Shown: positions 15,732 to 22,441 of the stretch, in pieces
Numbering within the stretch: position 1 is the stretch's first letter
Layout: every line of letters starts with the position of its first letter
NCBI GenBank assembly: GCA_036796435.1
Contig: DAIRCY010000026.1
Span: 1-29,612, forward strand
DNA from: JAJYVT01 sp036796435
GTDB taxonomy: Bacteria > Actinomycetota > Acidimicrobiia > Acidimicrobiales > RAAP-2
Length of the DNA stretch: 29,612 nt
Direction of reading: 5' to 3'
Translations under genes and position numbers: made by a program
The notes under the pieces: generated by a model
Databases searched by the model: none
Told to the model about the DNA's origin: nothing
The model's input: only the letters and a program-made list of their open reading frames with translations

Positions 15732-15732
15732 G

Positions 15733-15740
15733 GAGGTCGC
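15733..15740 (+). repeat. Right 8-bp target-site duplication
   Basis: GAGGTCGC, direct copy of 13744-13751. Removing the element and one copy restores a continuous sequence from the RelE stop into the downstream spacer. Confidence 0.85.
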
Positions 15741-15919
15741 TCCTGTGGCCCGGTCGAGCCGGACGCAGAGCCGCCGATCCACGGCGCGGCGGCGTTCGCC
15801 TCACGCGGGCAGGGGTCAGTGGCACTGGCGCGCGCGGATAAGGGACACAGGGGGCCATTGTCACAACCGAAGTCGAGACTCGTCACCGCCCTTTGGAAAG
15901 TCGTGAACGAGGAGGGCCA

Positions 15920-16123
15920 GTGGAGGATGAACCGACGGCGGAGCCGCCCGGTGAGGTCGCACTGACGCTTGAGCAGGCGCTGGACCTGCTGGCGGCGCTG
16001 GAAGATGCCAGGGACATCCTCGTCGGCACCGACCACCTGTCCGTTCTGGCGCAAGTCGAGGATCCGATCCAGCGGCTGAGTCGTAAACTTGGCCTTGGTC
16101 AGGGAGGGTCTGATGCCAACTGA
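15920..16123 (+). CDS. Small unknown protein, first gene of a two-gene cassette
   Basis: 67-residue acidic protein (VEDEPTAEPPGEVALTLEQALDLLAALEDARDILVGTDHLSVLAQVEDPIQRLSRKL...) with two predicted helices and no recognised domain. GTG 15920 is chosen because AGGAGGG lies just upstream; TTG 15893 is a weaker option. Its stop overlaps the next gene, which starts at 16113, so the two are translationally coupled. The overlap and the small sizes recall toxin-antitoxin or regulator cassettes, but no family could be named. It lies between the insertion element and the MNT-HEPN pair. Confidence 0.6.
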   Translation: MEDEPTAEPPGEVALTLEQALDLLAALEDARDILVGTDHLSVLAQVEDPIQRLSRKLGLGQGGSDAN

Positions 16124-16280
16124 ACTGCTCAGAGCTTCTGAAGCGGCTCGCCGCCTCGACGTGCCCACCAAAGAGCTCCTTCGGCTGATTCATGAGCGGA
16201 AGCTTCGCTACGAGATGGTCGACGGCATCGCACACGTGCCGGAAGATGCCCTAGAGGAGTATCGGGCAAGAGCCTCGTAA
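16113..16280 (+). CDS. Excisionase-family (MerR-like) HTH DNA-binding protein
   Basis: 55-residue protein consisting of a single excisionase-type helix-turn-helix: LLRASEAARRLDVPTKELLRLIHERKLRYEMVDGIAHVPEDALEEYRA. The pattern (helix, turn, LI.ER.L.Y......H.P...L..Y) is that of the small excisionase/MerR-like winged helix. ATG 16113 has AGGGAGG upstream and overlaps the preceding gene by 11 bp. Such proteins act as recombination directionality factors, antitoxin-like regulators or phage regulators. No integrase is seen in the window, so regulator of the cassette is more likely. Confidence 0.72.
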   Translation: MPTELLRASEAARRLDVPTKELLRLIHERKLRYEMVDGIAHVPEDALEEYRARAS

Positions 16281-16542
16281 AACCACCCGCCCGCGACCAA
16301 CCGCCGCCGGGGTGACAGTCGGCCGCCGGCACTCCGGTATCGCCGCTGGGTGATATATGCATCGGCTGAGTGCAGGCGCTCCCGCCCGGGGGTCAGCGAG
16401 TGGGGCCGGCCCCTCGGTCAGGTGTAATCGTCGGGACTCTAATCGCGGTGCCTTCCCCCGTTGCAACGCCTCTGAACACTTCTCGCAGTAGTTGTGGCCC
16501 GCAGGCGCGCCCCCCGGTCGCCGAGGCGCGGGCGCTGTAGTG
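16281..16542. other. Intergenic stretch without a supported gene
   Basis: Between the HTH gene and the MNT operator. A minus-strand open frame here contains a lone YCEKC-like pair of cysteines but lacks a domain, ribosome site and neighbour support. No RNA gene or terminator is evident. Confidence 0.5.
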
Positions 16543-16566
16543 CTACCTATCATAAACGATAGGTAG
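16543..16566. promoter_or_regulatory. Palindromic operator of the MNT-HEPN operon
   Basis: CTACCTATC (16543-16551) and GATAGGTAG (16558-16566) form a perfect 9-6-9 inverted repeat ending one base before the -10. A third ACCTATC half-site (16585-16591) lies at the start of the coding region. Its position over the promoter suggests autoregulation by the winged-helix domain of the first gene. Confidence 0.7.
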
Positions 16567-16567
16567 C

Positions 16568-16573
16568 TATACT
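16568..16573 (+). promoter_or_regulatory. -10 element of the leaderless MNT-HEPN promoter
   Basis: TATACT is followed by seven bases and GTG 16581, so the transcript would begin at the start codon. Confidence 0.65.
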
Positions 16574-16580
16574 TTCTGAT

Positions 16581-17285
16581 GTGGACCTATCTGATCCGAC
16601 CCGGGCCATCACGCCGACCCTCGACGGGCCAGTTCTCGCGGTCCTCGCGGCAGCGGGCCACCCCATGACGGTAGGGGAAGTCGCCAAGCTGGTTGTACGC
16701 GGATCCGAGATTGGTGTCCGCCGATGTCTTGCTCGGCTCGTCGATGAGGGGATCGTCAAATCGACGGAGATGGGTCGGAATCGGGTCCACGAACTGAACC
16801 GGGAGCACCTGGCCGCCCCCGTGGCAGAACTGCTCGCCAAATTGCGGCCTGAGCTCTACGACCGAATTCGTGCAGAGCTGAACAAATGGCGCCCCAAGCC
16901 CTACTACGCGTGCGTATTCGGTTCAGCCGCCCGCGCGGACGGGGGAACCACCAGCGACATTGATCTGCTCCTCGTTCACGCGCCCTTTCCGGGGGACCCG
17001 AAGCCACCGAAGCAGAAGCGGATCAGCGACTCGCTCATGCAGATGCTCTCCACGCCACCACCGGTTGTGTCGAGCGAAGCCAAGCGATGGCCGGCCCAGA
17101 TCGAGCGTCTGCGAGAGAAGGTGCGGAGCTGGACTGGCAACCCCGTCCAAGTCGTGGACCTCGCGTGGGCAGAGTGGGTGACGCACAAAGGCGATCCCGG
17201 CCTTTTCGATGAGATGCGTCGCGACGCGATTGAGGTCACTCCGAGATCAGTGCTTTCTGGTGCCTTGTTCTCGTCAGAGGGTTGA
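16581..17285 (+). CDS. MNT nucleotidyltransferase antitoxin with N-terminal winged helix
   Basis: 234 residues. Residues about 17-75 form a winged-helix DNA-binding domain (GEVAKLVVRGSEIGVRRCLARLVDEGIVKSTEMGRNRVHELN). Residues 105-135 carry the minimal nucleotidyltransferase signature GSAARADGGTTSDIDLL, an exact GSX10DXD motif (Gly114-Ser115, Asp126, Asp128). In MntA-HepT systems the MNT protein attaches AMP to the HEPN toxin and inactivates it. The fusion to a winged helix means this antitoxin could also repress its operon through the adjacent palindrome. GTG 16581 is fixed by the leaderless promoter. The HEPN gene starts directly at its stop codon. The C-terminal half after residue 140 has no recognised motif. 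Confidence 0.85.
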   Translation: MDLSDPTRAITPTLDGPVLAVLAAAGHPMTVGEVAKLVVRGSEIGVRRCLARLVDEGIVKSTEMGRNRVHELNREHLAAPVAELLAKLRPELYDRIRAELNKWRPKPYYACVFGSAARADGGTTSDIDLLLVHAPFPGDPKPPKQKRISDSLMQMLSTPPPVVSSEAKRWPAQIERLREKVRSWTGNPVQVVDLAWAEWVTHKGDPGLFDEMRRDAIEVTPRSVLSGALFSSEG

Positions 17286-17711
17286 GTGAGGATGCCGCGC
17301 ACGCATCGAACGGCATCATGCACTCCGGACGCGGCGAAGAAGCGAGCGGCTATTGCCATGGCTTACCTGGAGGCGGCCGACTGCATCCTCAAAGAACGTT
17401 CCGGGTTGAAGGAGGAAAACCTCTCGGTTGCCGCGGGAAACGCCGTCCTTGCAGGAATCGCAGCATCGGATGCCATCTGTGGCAAGCGTCTGAGAAAGGT
17501 CCACCGGGGCGACGATCACCGAGGAGCCGCCGATCTGTTGCGCATTGCCGTCCCGGATGGCAAGCAGTTGGCGACGAAGCTCGGTCGACTTCTGGATGTG
17601 AAGGATGAGGCTCACTACGGAATCTACTTCGTATCAGCTCGCAAGGCGTCTGATGCCGTCAGGGCGGCCCGGACACTGGTCCGGAGGGCCCAAACCGAAG
17701 TGGAGCGATGA
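17286..17711 (+). CDS. HEPN-domain protein, probable toxin of the MNT-HEPN pair
   Basis: 141-residue all-helical protein: AYLEAADCILKERSG, NLSVAAGNAVLAGIAASDAICGKRLRKVHRGDDHRGAADLL, then LLDVKDEAHYGIYFVSARKASDAVRAARTLVRRA. This is the layout of HEPN proteins paired with nucleotidyltransferases in actinobacteria. HEPN RNases use Arg-x4-6-His; an R68-x4-H73 and a following H78 are present, but which pair is catalytic is unclear. The Tyr of the HepT RX4HXY motif is missing at the expected place. GTG 17286 directly follows the MNT stop; ATG 17292 is equally possible. It could be an AMPylated RNase toxin or a divergent member. Confidence 0.78.
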   Translation: MRMPRTHRTASCTPDAAKKRAAIAMAYLEAADCILKERSGLKEENLSVAAGNAVLAGIAASDAICGKRLRKVHRGDDHRGAADLLRIAVPDGKQLATKLGRLLDVKDEAHYGIYFVSARKASDAVRAARTLVRRAQTEVER

Positions 17712-17977
17712 CAAGTCGGAGGTGCCCCATACCATCGCCGGCCAGTTGCCGCCGTGGTGGCCACGGGCGGCCGGGTCTGCGCGACATTCTCCCAGGTTCG
17801 GAGGCACCAAATGCCAACTGTCGCGAGCGCTGGACCCCGCTCATTTCCGGAGAGTCGCTACAGGTCACGTCTCCTCCGTCAGTGAGAGAGCGAGCTTGTC
17901 TCGGATCGCCATGAGCAGCGCGACACCCCCAGCGGTGGTCGTGGCGTGCTCGTGATCCACCAAGTGCCTCCCGGACG
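17712..17977. other. Intergenic stretch between the HEPN gene and sbcC
   Basis: Convergent boundary of the accessory island with the sbcDC unit. No supported gene. A six-pair palindrome CCGGAC-GTCA-GTCCGG at 17971-17986 spans the sbcC stop codon and may weakly terminate; there is no T tract. Confidence 0.45.
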
Positions 17978-20900
17978 TCAGTCCGGCGGATAGTGCAGGG
18001 TGGCGACCGAGCCGGCCGGCGACGGCGCGACCGTGATCCCCGCGGGGAGCGCTTGCTGGAGCTCGCGCACGTGGCTGATGATCCCGACGAAGCGACCCCC
18101 GTCCTCGAGCGACCGCAGGACGTCGATCACGGCGTCGAGGGACTGGGGGTCGAGCGCCCCGAACCCCTCGTCGACGAAGAGCGCGCCCACCTCCCGGTTC
18201 GAGCCGCCAGAGACGACGTCGGCGAGGCCGAGGGCGAGGGCGAGCGCCGCCATGAAGGTCTCCCCGCCCGACAGCGTCGTGGCCGGGCGCACCTGGCCGG
18301 TGTTGGCGTCGAAGACCGACAGGTCGAGTCCGCATGCCTTGCGGCCGTCGGTGACGCCGTCGCTCAGCTCGAGGGCGAACCGCCCGTCGGTCATGACGTC
18401 CAGCCGGTGGTTCGCCTGGACGAGCACCTGGCGCAGGTAGTCGGCGAGCACCCAGTTCTCGAGGGAAAGCCGGAGCGACGCCGGGCCGCCGCCCAGTCCC
18501 GCGCACCGGTCGGCGACCGTCTTCGCCTGCTCGAACGCGGTCCGCGCGGCGACGACCGCGCTCGCGGCAGCCGCGAGCTCGGCCGGGCCGGCCGCAAGCA
18601 CGGCGGCGTGCTCTGCGACCACCGCACGCCGTTCGACGAGTGCGAGGTGCGCCGCCGCAGCCTGCTCCGCCACAAGGACCGCGGCATCGACGTCGGGGCG
18701 CGACGCCGCGCCCGCGTCGACGGCCACCTTCGCCTCGTACGCCGCGATCCGGCGCCCGACCTCCTCGCGGCGGGCCTTGCGCAGCTCGAGCGCGGCGCCC
18801 CGTGCGTCGACCTCCTCCGGGTCGAGCAGCCAGGACGCCAACTCCCCCGCCTCGCTCACCCCGAGCTCCCGCGCGACCGGCTCGAGCGATGCATCGCAGT
18901 GGTGCAGCACCCGCTGTGCGTCCTCGAGGCATCGCAGAAGCCGCGCGAGCTCCTCCATGTCACGAGCCAACTCGGCGCGCAGAGCGGCGCGTGACGCGGG
19001 GGACTCGAACGTCCCGTGGGCGTCGACGAACGCGGTCATCTCGCGCTCGTGCGAGGACTCGTCGGCCGCGAGGCGAGCTCGCTCGCTCGCCAGCGCACTG
19101 GTCAGCGCACCGAGGTCCCGGCGGTCCTCGAGGAGCGCGTCCCTCCGGCGCGCTTCTTCGGCCACCACGGCCTCCAGCTTCCCGGCAGCGTCGCGCACCG
19201 CGAGAAGCGCCGCGCGGCGCGCGGAGAGATCCGCCTCGACCGCGTCGAGCGGGCGGGGCTCCGCGAGCACCTGGACGACGCTGCGGGCGGCCGCCGCACG
19301 CTGCTGGACGGCACTCTGCGCGCGCCGGGCTTCGTCGCGCGCGGCCTCCGCCGCCGCGAGCACTCCGTCGTCGACACCGTCGCCGCACCACTCGGCCGGC
19401 GCGGGGTGCTCCCGCGCGCCGCAGGTCGGGCAGGCCACGCCGTCCTCGAGGAGCTGCGCGAGCCGTCCTGCGAGCCCGTCGCGCCACGCGGCGCGCACGA
19501 CGTCGGCCTCTGCCGTCGCCCGATCGGCCGCAGCGGCCGCCGCCTCGAGCTCGGCCTCTACCTGCTGCAGCTCGCACAGGGCGTGCGAACGTCTCGAGGC
19601 CATCTGGTGCTCGCGCTCGAGGGCGGCCACCGCTTCTTCGACCGCGCCGCACGATGTCGCGACGGCCCGCAGCCGCAGGACCTCGTCCGCGACGAGGGCG
19701 AGCGCCTGCTCCTCTGCGTCGAGCTTGAGCGACCGCTCGGCGAGCTCGACCTCGTGGTCGTCGAGCGCGGCTCTTCGTTCTCCGAGCGCCCGGCACGTCT
19801 CCTCGATCCGCTCGAAACGGCCCACCTCTGCGTCCAGGCGCCCGGCGTCGGTGGCGAGCCGGTCGGCGAGCACGCCCGCGTGGTGCGCGTCGGTCCGCGC
19901 CAGCTCCCGCGCGCCCGTCCACGTGCCGGCGTCGAGGTCGTCGCCCCAGCGTGCGTCGATCGCGTCGCCGAGGTCGGACAGCTCGGGTCCGAGCCGTGCC
20001 ACGAGACGGCAGGCTTCCTCGCGCTCCTCGAGCACGCCGCGCACCCCCGCCACACGGCGGGCACGTTCGAGCGCCGCCGCCTCGAGCCTGTCGGCGCGCT
20101 CCTCTTCGCCGAACGAGGCGGCGAGGGACACATCTGCCCGCCAACGGTCCCACTCTTCGGCCTGTCGCCGCGCTTCCTCCACCTTGGCGTGGGCGCAGTC
20201 CGCGTCTTTCGACGTGACCGCCACGAGCTCCTCCACCTTCCCGAGCGCCTCGGCGAGGGCGCCGACTCGGCCCTCGAGCACGTCGGCGTCGAGCTCGGGG
20301 ACCTCCTCGGCGCCGAAGACGTCCTCTCGCACCCCGCTCGGAAGCTGCGCGACCGCCGCGTCGAAGGCGTTGCGGAGCCGCTCGAGCACCGCGGCGCGCG
20401 AGCGGACGGCGTCGTCGAACGCGGCCTGGCGAGCCGCGGCGATCGCCTTCAGGGTCTCGGTCACGCGCGTGAACAGCTCCACGGGGAAGAGGCGCCGCAG
20501 CAGCGGGGCTCGCTTTTGGGTGTCGGCCTTGAGCACCTCTTCGAAATGACCCTGCGGGATGAGGACGACCTGTTCGAACTGGTCCTTCGTGAGCCCGACG
20601 AGCGCGTCGATCCGGCGCCGCACCTCGTCCTTCTTGGTGGTGCCGGTCCCCGGGACGAGCTCCCCGTCCTCGTCGACCCGGCCGAGCGCGACGGTCGACT
20701 TGCGCTCGATGGGGTCGCCGTCTCCGCGCTTGCGCCGCACCAGCTGGGTGGGGCGACGGGTGACGCGCCACCGCTCGCCGTGCACGTCGAAGTCGAGCTC
20801 GACCCACGTCTCGGTCGCGGGATCCGCGAACTGGCTGCGGACGTTGCCGTCGACCCTGAACCCGGGCAGGTCGTCGTAGAGGGCGTAGACCATGGCGTCG

Positions 20901-21034
20901 AAGATCGTCGACTTGCCCGCGCCGGTCGGTCCGCTGATCGCGAAGATCCCGTGGCGCGCCAGGCGCGCGAAGTCGACGCGCAGCTCCCCTGCGTAGGAGC
21001 CGAACGCCTGGAGCGTGAGCGAGACAGGTCTCAC
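17978..21034 (-). CDS. sbcC: Exonuclease subunit SbcC (Rad50-like ATPase)
   Basis: 1018-residue SMC-like ATPase that with SbcD cuts hairpins and double-strand ends. Walker A GPTGAGKST is at residues 35-43, the Q-loop in LIPQGHFEE, long coiled-coil arms, a zinc hook CPTCG (about residues 535-538, near the middle), signature LSGGETFMAALALALGLADV, Walker B LFVDEGFGALDP and the His switch in IISHV. Length is normal. The GTG at 21034 overlaps the sbcD stop (GTGA), showing translational coupling; no strong Shine-Dalgarno is needed. The open frame upstream of this GTG is shadow of the sbcD repeat. Together with SbcD it forms the last pair of the minus-strand block. Confidence 0.96.
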   Translation of the reverse strand: MRPVSLTLQAFGSYAGELRVDFARLARHGIFAISGPTGAGKSTIFDAMVYALYDDLPGFRVDGNVRSQFADPATETWVELDFDVHGERWRVTRRPTQLVRRKRGDGDPIERKSTVALGRVDEDGELVPGTGTTKKDEVRRRIDALVGLTKDQFEQVVLIPQGHFEEVLKADTQKRAPLLRRLFPVELFTRVTETLKAIAAARQAAFDDAVRSRAAVLERLRNAFDAAVAQLPSGVREDVFGAEEVPELDADVLEGRVGALAEALGKVEELVAVTSKDADCAHAKVEEARRQAEEWDRWRADVSLAASFGEEERADRLEAAALERARRVAGVRGVLEEREEACRLVARLGPELSDLGDAIDARWGDDLDAGTWTGARELARTDAHHAGVLADRLATDAGRLDAEVGRFERIEETCRALGERRAALDDHEVELAERSLKLDAEEQALALVADEVLRLRAVATSCGAVEEAVAALEREHQMASRRSHALCELQQVEAELEAAAAAADRATAEADVVRAAWRDGLAGRLAQLLEDGVACPTCGAREHPAPAEWCGDGVDDGVLAAAEAARDEARRAQSAVQQRAAAARSVVQVLAEPRPLDAVEADLSARRAALLAVRDAAGKLEAVVAEEARRRDALLEDRRDLGALTSALASERARLAADESSHEREMTAFVDAHGTFESPASRAALRAELARDMEELARLLRCLEDAQRVLHHCDASLEPVARELGVSEAGELASWLLDPEEVDARGAALELRKARREEVGRRIAAYEAKVAVDAGAASRPDVDAAVLVAEQAAAAHLALVERRAVVAEHAAVLAAGPAELAAAASAVVAARTAFEQAKTVADRCAGLGGGPASLRLSLENWVLADYLRQVLVQANHRLDVMTDGRFALELSDGVTDGRKACGLDLSVFDANTGQVRPATTLSGGETFMAALALALGLADVVSGGSNREVGALFVDEGFGALDPQSLDAVIDVLRSLEDGGRFVGIISHVRELQQALPAGITVAPSPAGSVATLHYPPD

Positions 21035-22245
21035 GACGCCGCCACCGACCCCGCCACCGACCCCGGCGACCACGCGAGCTCACGGCGCGCCTCGGTCACG
21101 GCCGCCTCAACGAGCGTCCGGGCCCACTCCTCGGGAACGTGGCCGCCGACTTCGGCGAGGAAGGCGAGCACCATCTCGTCGACGGCCCTCGAGGAGCCGA
21201 GCGCCGCTGTCGGCTGGACGAGCCCGGCCCAGCGGCCCAGGCCTGTCCCCGCGGGACGCGCGTACCTGACGCTCACGGCGTGGGGGAAGCGGCTGCGGAG
21301 CCGCTCGAGGGCCTGGACCTGGGTCGTGCGGTCGGTCAGGCGCGCGGCCACCCAGCAGTCCACCACCGCGTCGTGCGCGGGGTCGGCGAGGAGGGACTCC
21401 AGCGTGCCCTCGAGGACGGCGACCGGCCGGCCGACGGGCACCGGGATGGTCGACACCCCGGTCACCTTGGCGTCGGAGACCTCGACGAGACGCACGCTCT
21501 TTTCGTGGTCCTCGCTGAACGAGTAGGCGAGCGGCGACCCCGAGTACGCGATGCGGTCGTCCGCTCCGACGACCTGCGGCCGGTGGAGGTGGCCGAGGGC
21601 CACGTAGTCGAACCCTTCGAAGACTGCTGCCTCCACGAGGTCCGTCCCCCCGATCGAGAGGAGCTTCTCGGAGTCCGACGAGGCGCCGCCGGCGACGAAG
21701 GCGTGGGCGAGCGCGATCGAGGGCACGGCGCCGAAGTTCGCCAGCGCGTCCCGGCCGGCGCCGACGAAGTCGGCGAGGAGGTGGGAGTGGGTCCGGGCCC
21801 TGGGCGAGCCGTCGGCCGCGGGCAGGGGCGCCGGGCCGACGAGCGGGTCGAGGAAAGGCACCGCAACGACGGCGACCGCCTCGCCGCCAGCCTCGAACAG
21901 CCACGGCTCGGGGGGCCGGACGTCGTCGGCGAAGACGTGGACGCCGCCGAGCGCCTGGCGACGGGCGCCGAACCCCAGCCGCCGGGCGCTGTCGTGGTTG
22001 CCCGGGATCATCGCCACCGTCGCCCCGGCCGCCCGCAGCCCGTCGAGCCCCTCGTCGAGGAGCGCCACTGCCTCCTCGGCCGGGAGGGACCGGTCGTAGA
22101 CGTCGCCGGCCACGAGCACGAGGTCGACCCCGAGCGCCTCCACCTGGCCCGCCAGCCACGACAAAAAGGCGCGCTGGTCGAGGTCGAGCGGCTCGCGCTC
22201 GAACCGCCGGCCGATGTGCCAGTCGCTCGTGTGGAGGATCCTCAC
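21031..22245 (-). CDS. sbcD: Exonuclease subunit SbcD (Mre11-like nuclease)
   Basis: 404-residue metallophosphoesterase nuclease. Dimetal motifs appear in order: SDWHIG, GDVYDR, GNHDSARR, the HAFV histidine region and GHLHRP. The C-terminal part carries the capping domain and the region that binds the SbcC coiled coil. GTG 22245 is chosen for the immediate MRILHTSDWH-type start and a GGGGGA ribosome site upstream. The upstream open frame is low-complexity. Its 3' end contains a 12-bp tandem duplication (21039-21062) encoding repeated GSVA, and the stop overlaps the sbcC start. Confidence 0.96.
   Translation of the reverse strand: MRILHTSDWHIGRRFEREPLDLDQRAFLSWLAGQVEALGVDLVLVAGDVYDRSLPAEEAVALLDEGLDGLRAAGATVAMIPGNHDSARRLGFGARRQALGGVHVFADDVRPPEPWLFEAGGEAVAVVAVPFLDPLVGPAPLPAADGSPRARTHSHLLADFVGAGRDALANFGAVPSIALAHAFVAGGASSDSEKLLSIGGTDLVEAAVFEGFDYVALGHLHRPQVVGADDRIAYSGSPLAYSFSEDHEKSVRLVEVSDAKVTGVSTIPVPVGRPVAVLEGTLESLLADPAHDAVVDCWVAARLTDRTTQVQALERLRSRFPHAVSVRYARPAGTGLGRWAGLVQPTAALGSSRAVDEMVLAFLAEVGGHVPEEWARTLVEAAVTEARRELAWSPGSVAGSVAAS
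21039..21062 (-). repeat. 12-bp tandem duplication at the 3' end of sbcD
   Basis: Two exact copies of a 12-bp unit at 21039-21050 and 21051-21062, in frame near the sbcD C-terminus. Confidence 0.85.
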
Positions 22246-22441
22246 CCGGTCCCCCGGCGCCCGTGTCCCACGGCTCGAACATCGCGCACGGGTGTGACAC
22301 CGGCGCGGATGCTCCCGAGCAGCGCCGATGGGGCGCCCCTGCGGGCGGCTGCCGCGGCCCCTACCATGGGCCACGGCCGACGGCGGGCGGATCGTGTCGC
22401 TCCTCGACCCGCCCGCCTGGGCCACCTTCTGCGGCGGCGAT

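Larger units (their letters stand above)
13752..15732 (-). mobile_element. Complete insertion element (IS256/Mutator superfamily type) with a passenger gene
   Basis: The 1981-bp element is bounded by 27-bp perfect terminal inverted repeats (13753-13779 and 15705-15731) and flanked by the 8-bp direct duplication GAGGTCGC. The outermost base differs between ends (G left, C when the right end is reversed). It carries a DDE-type transposase on the minus strand and, convergent to it, a coiled-coil protein gene on the plus strand with a strong terminator between. Both genes lie wholly inside the repeats. The intact transposase, perfect repeats and intact duplication suggest a recent insertion. Confidence 0.9.

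Noticed and set aside
16251..16553. Minus-strand 100-codon frame with a YCEKC cysteine pair in the gap before the MNT gene
   Set aside because: Only one CxxC, no domain context, overlaps the HTH gene end and the MNT operator, and no ribosome site. Probably chance.
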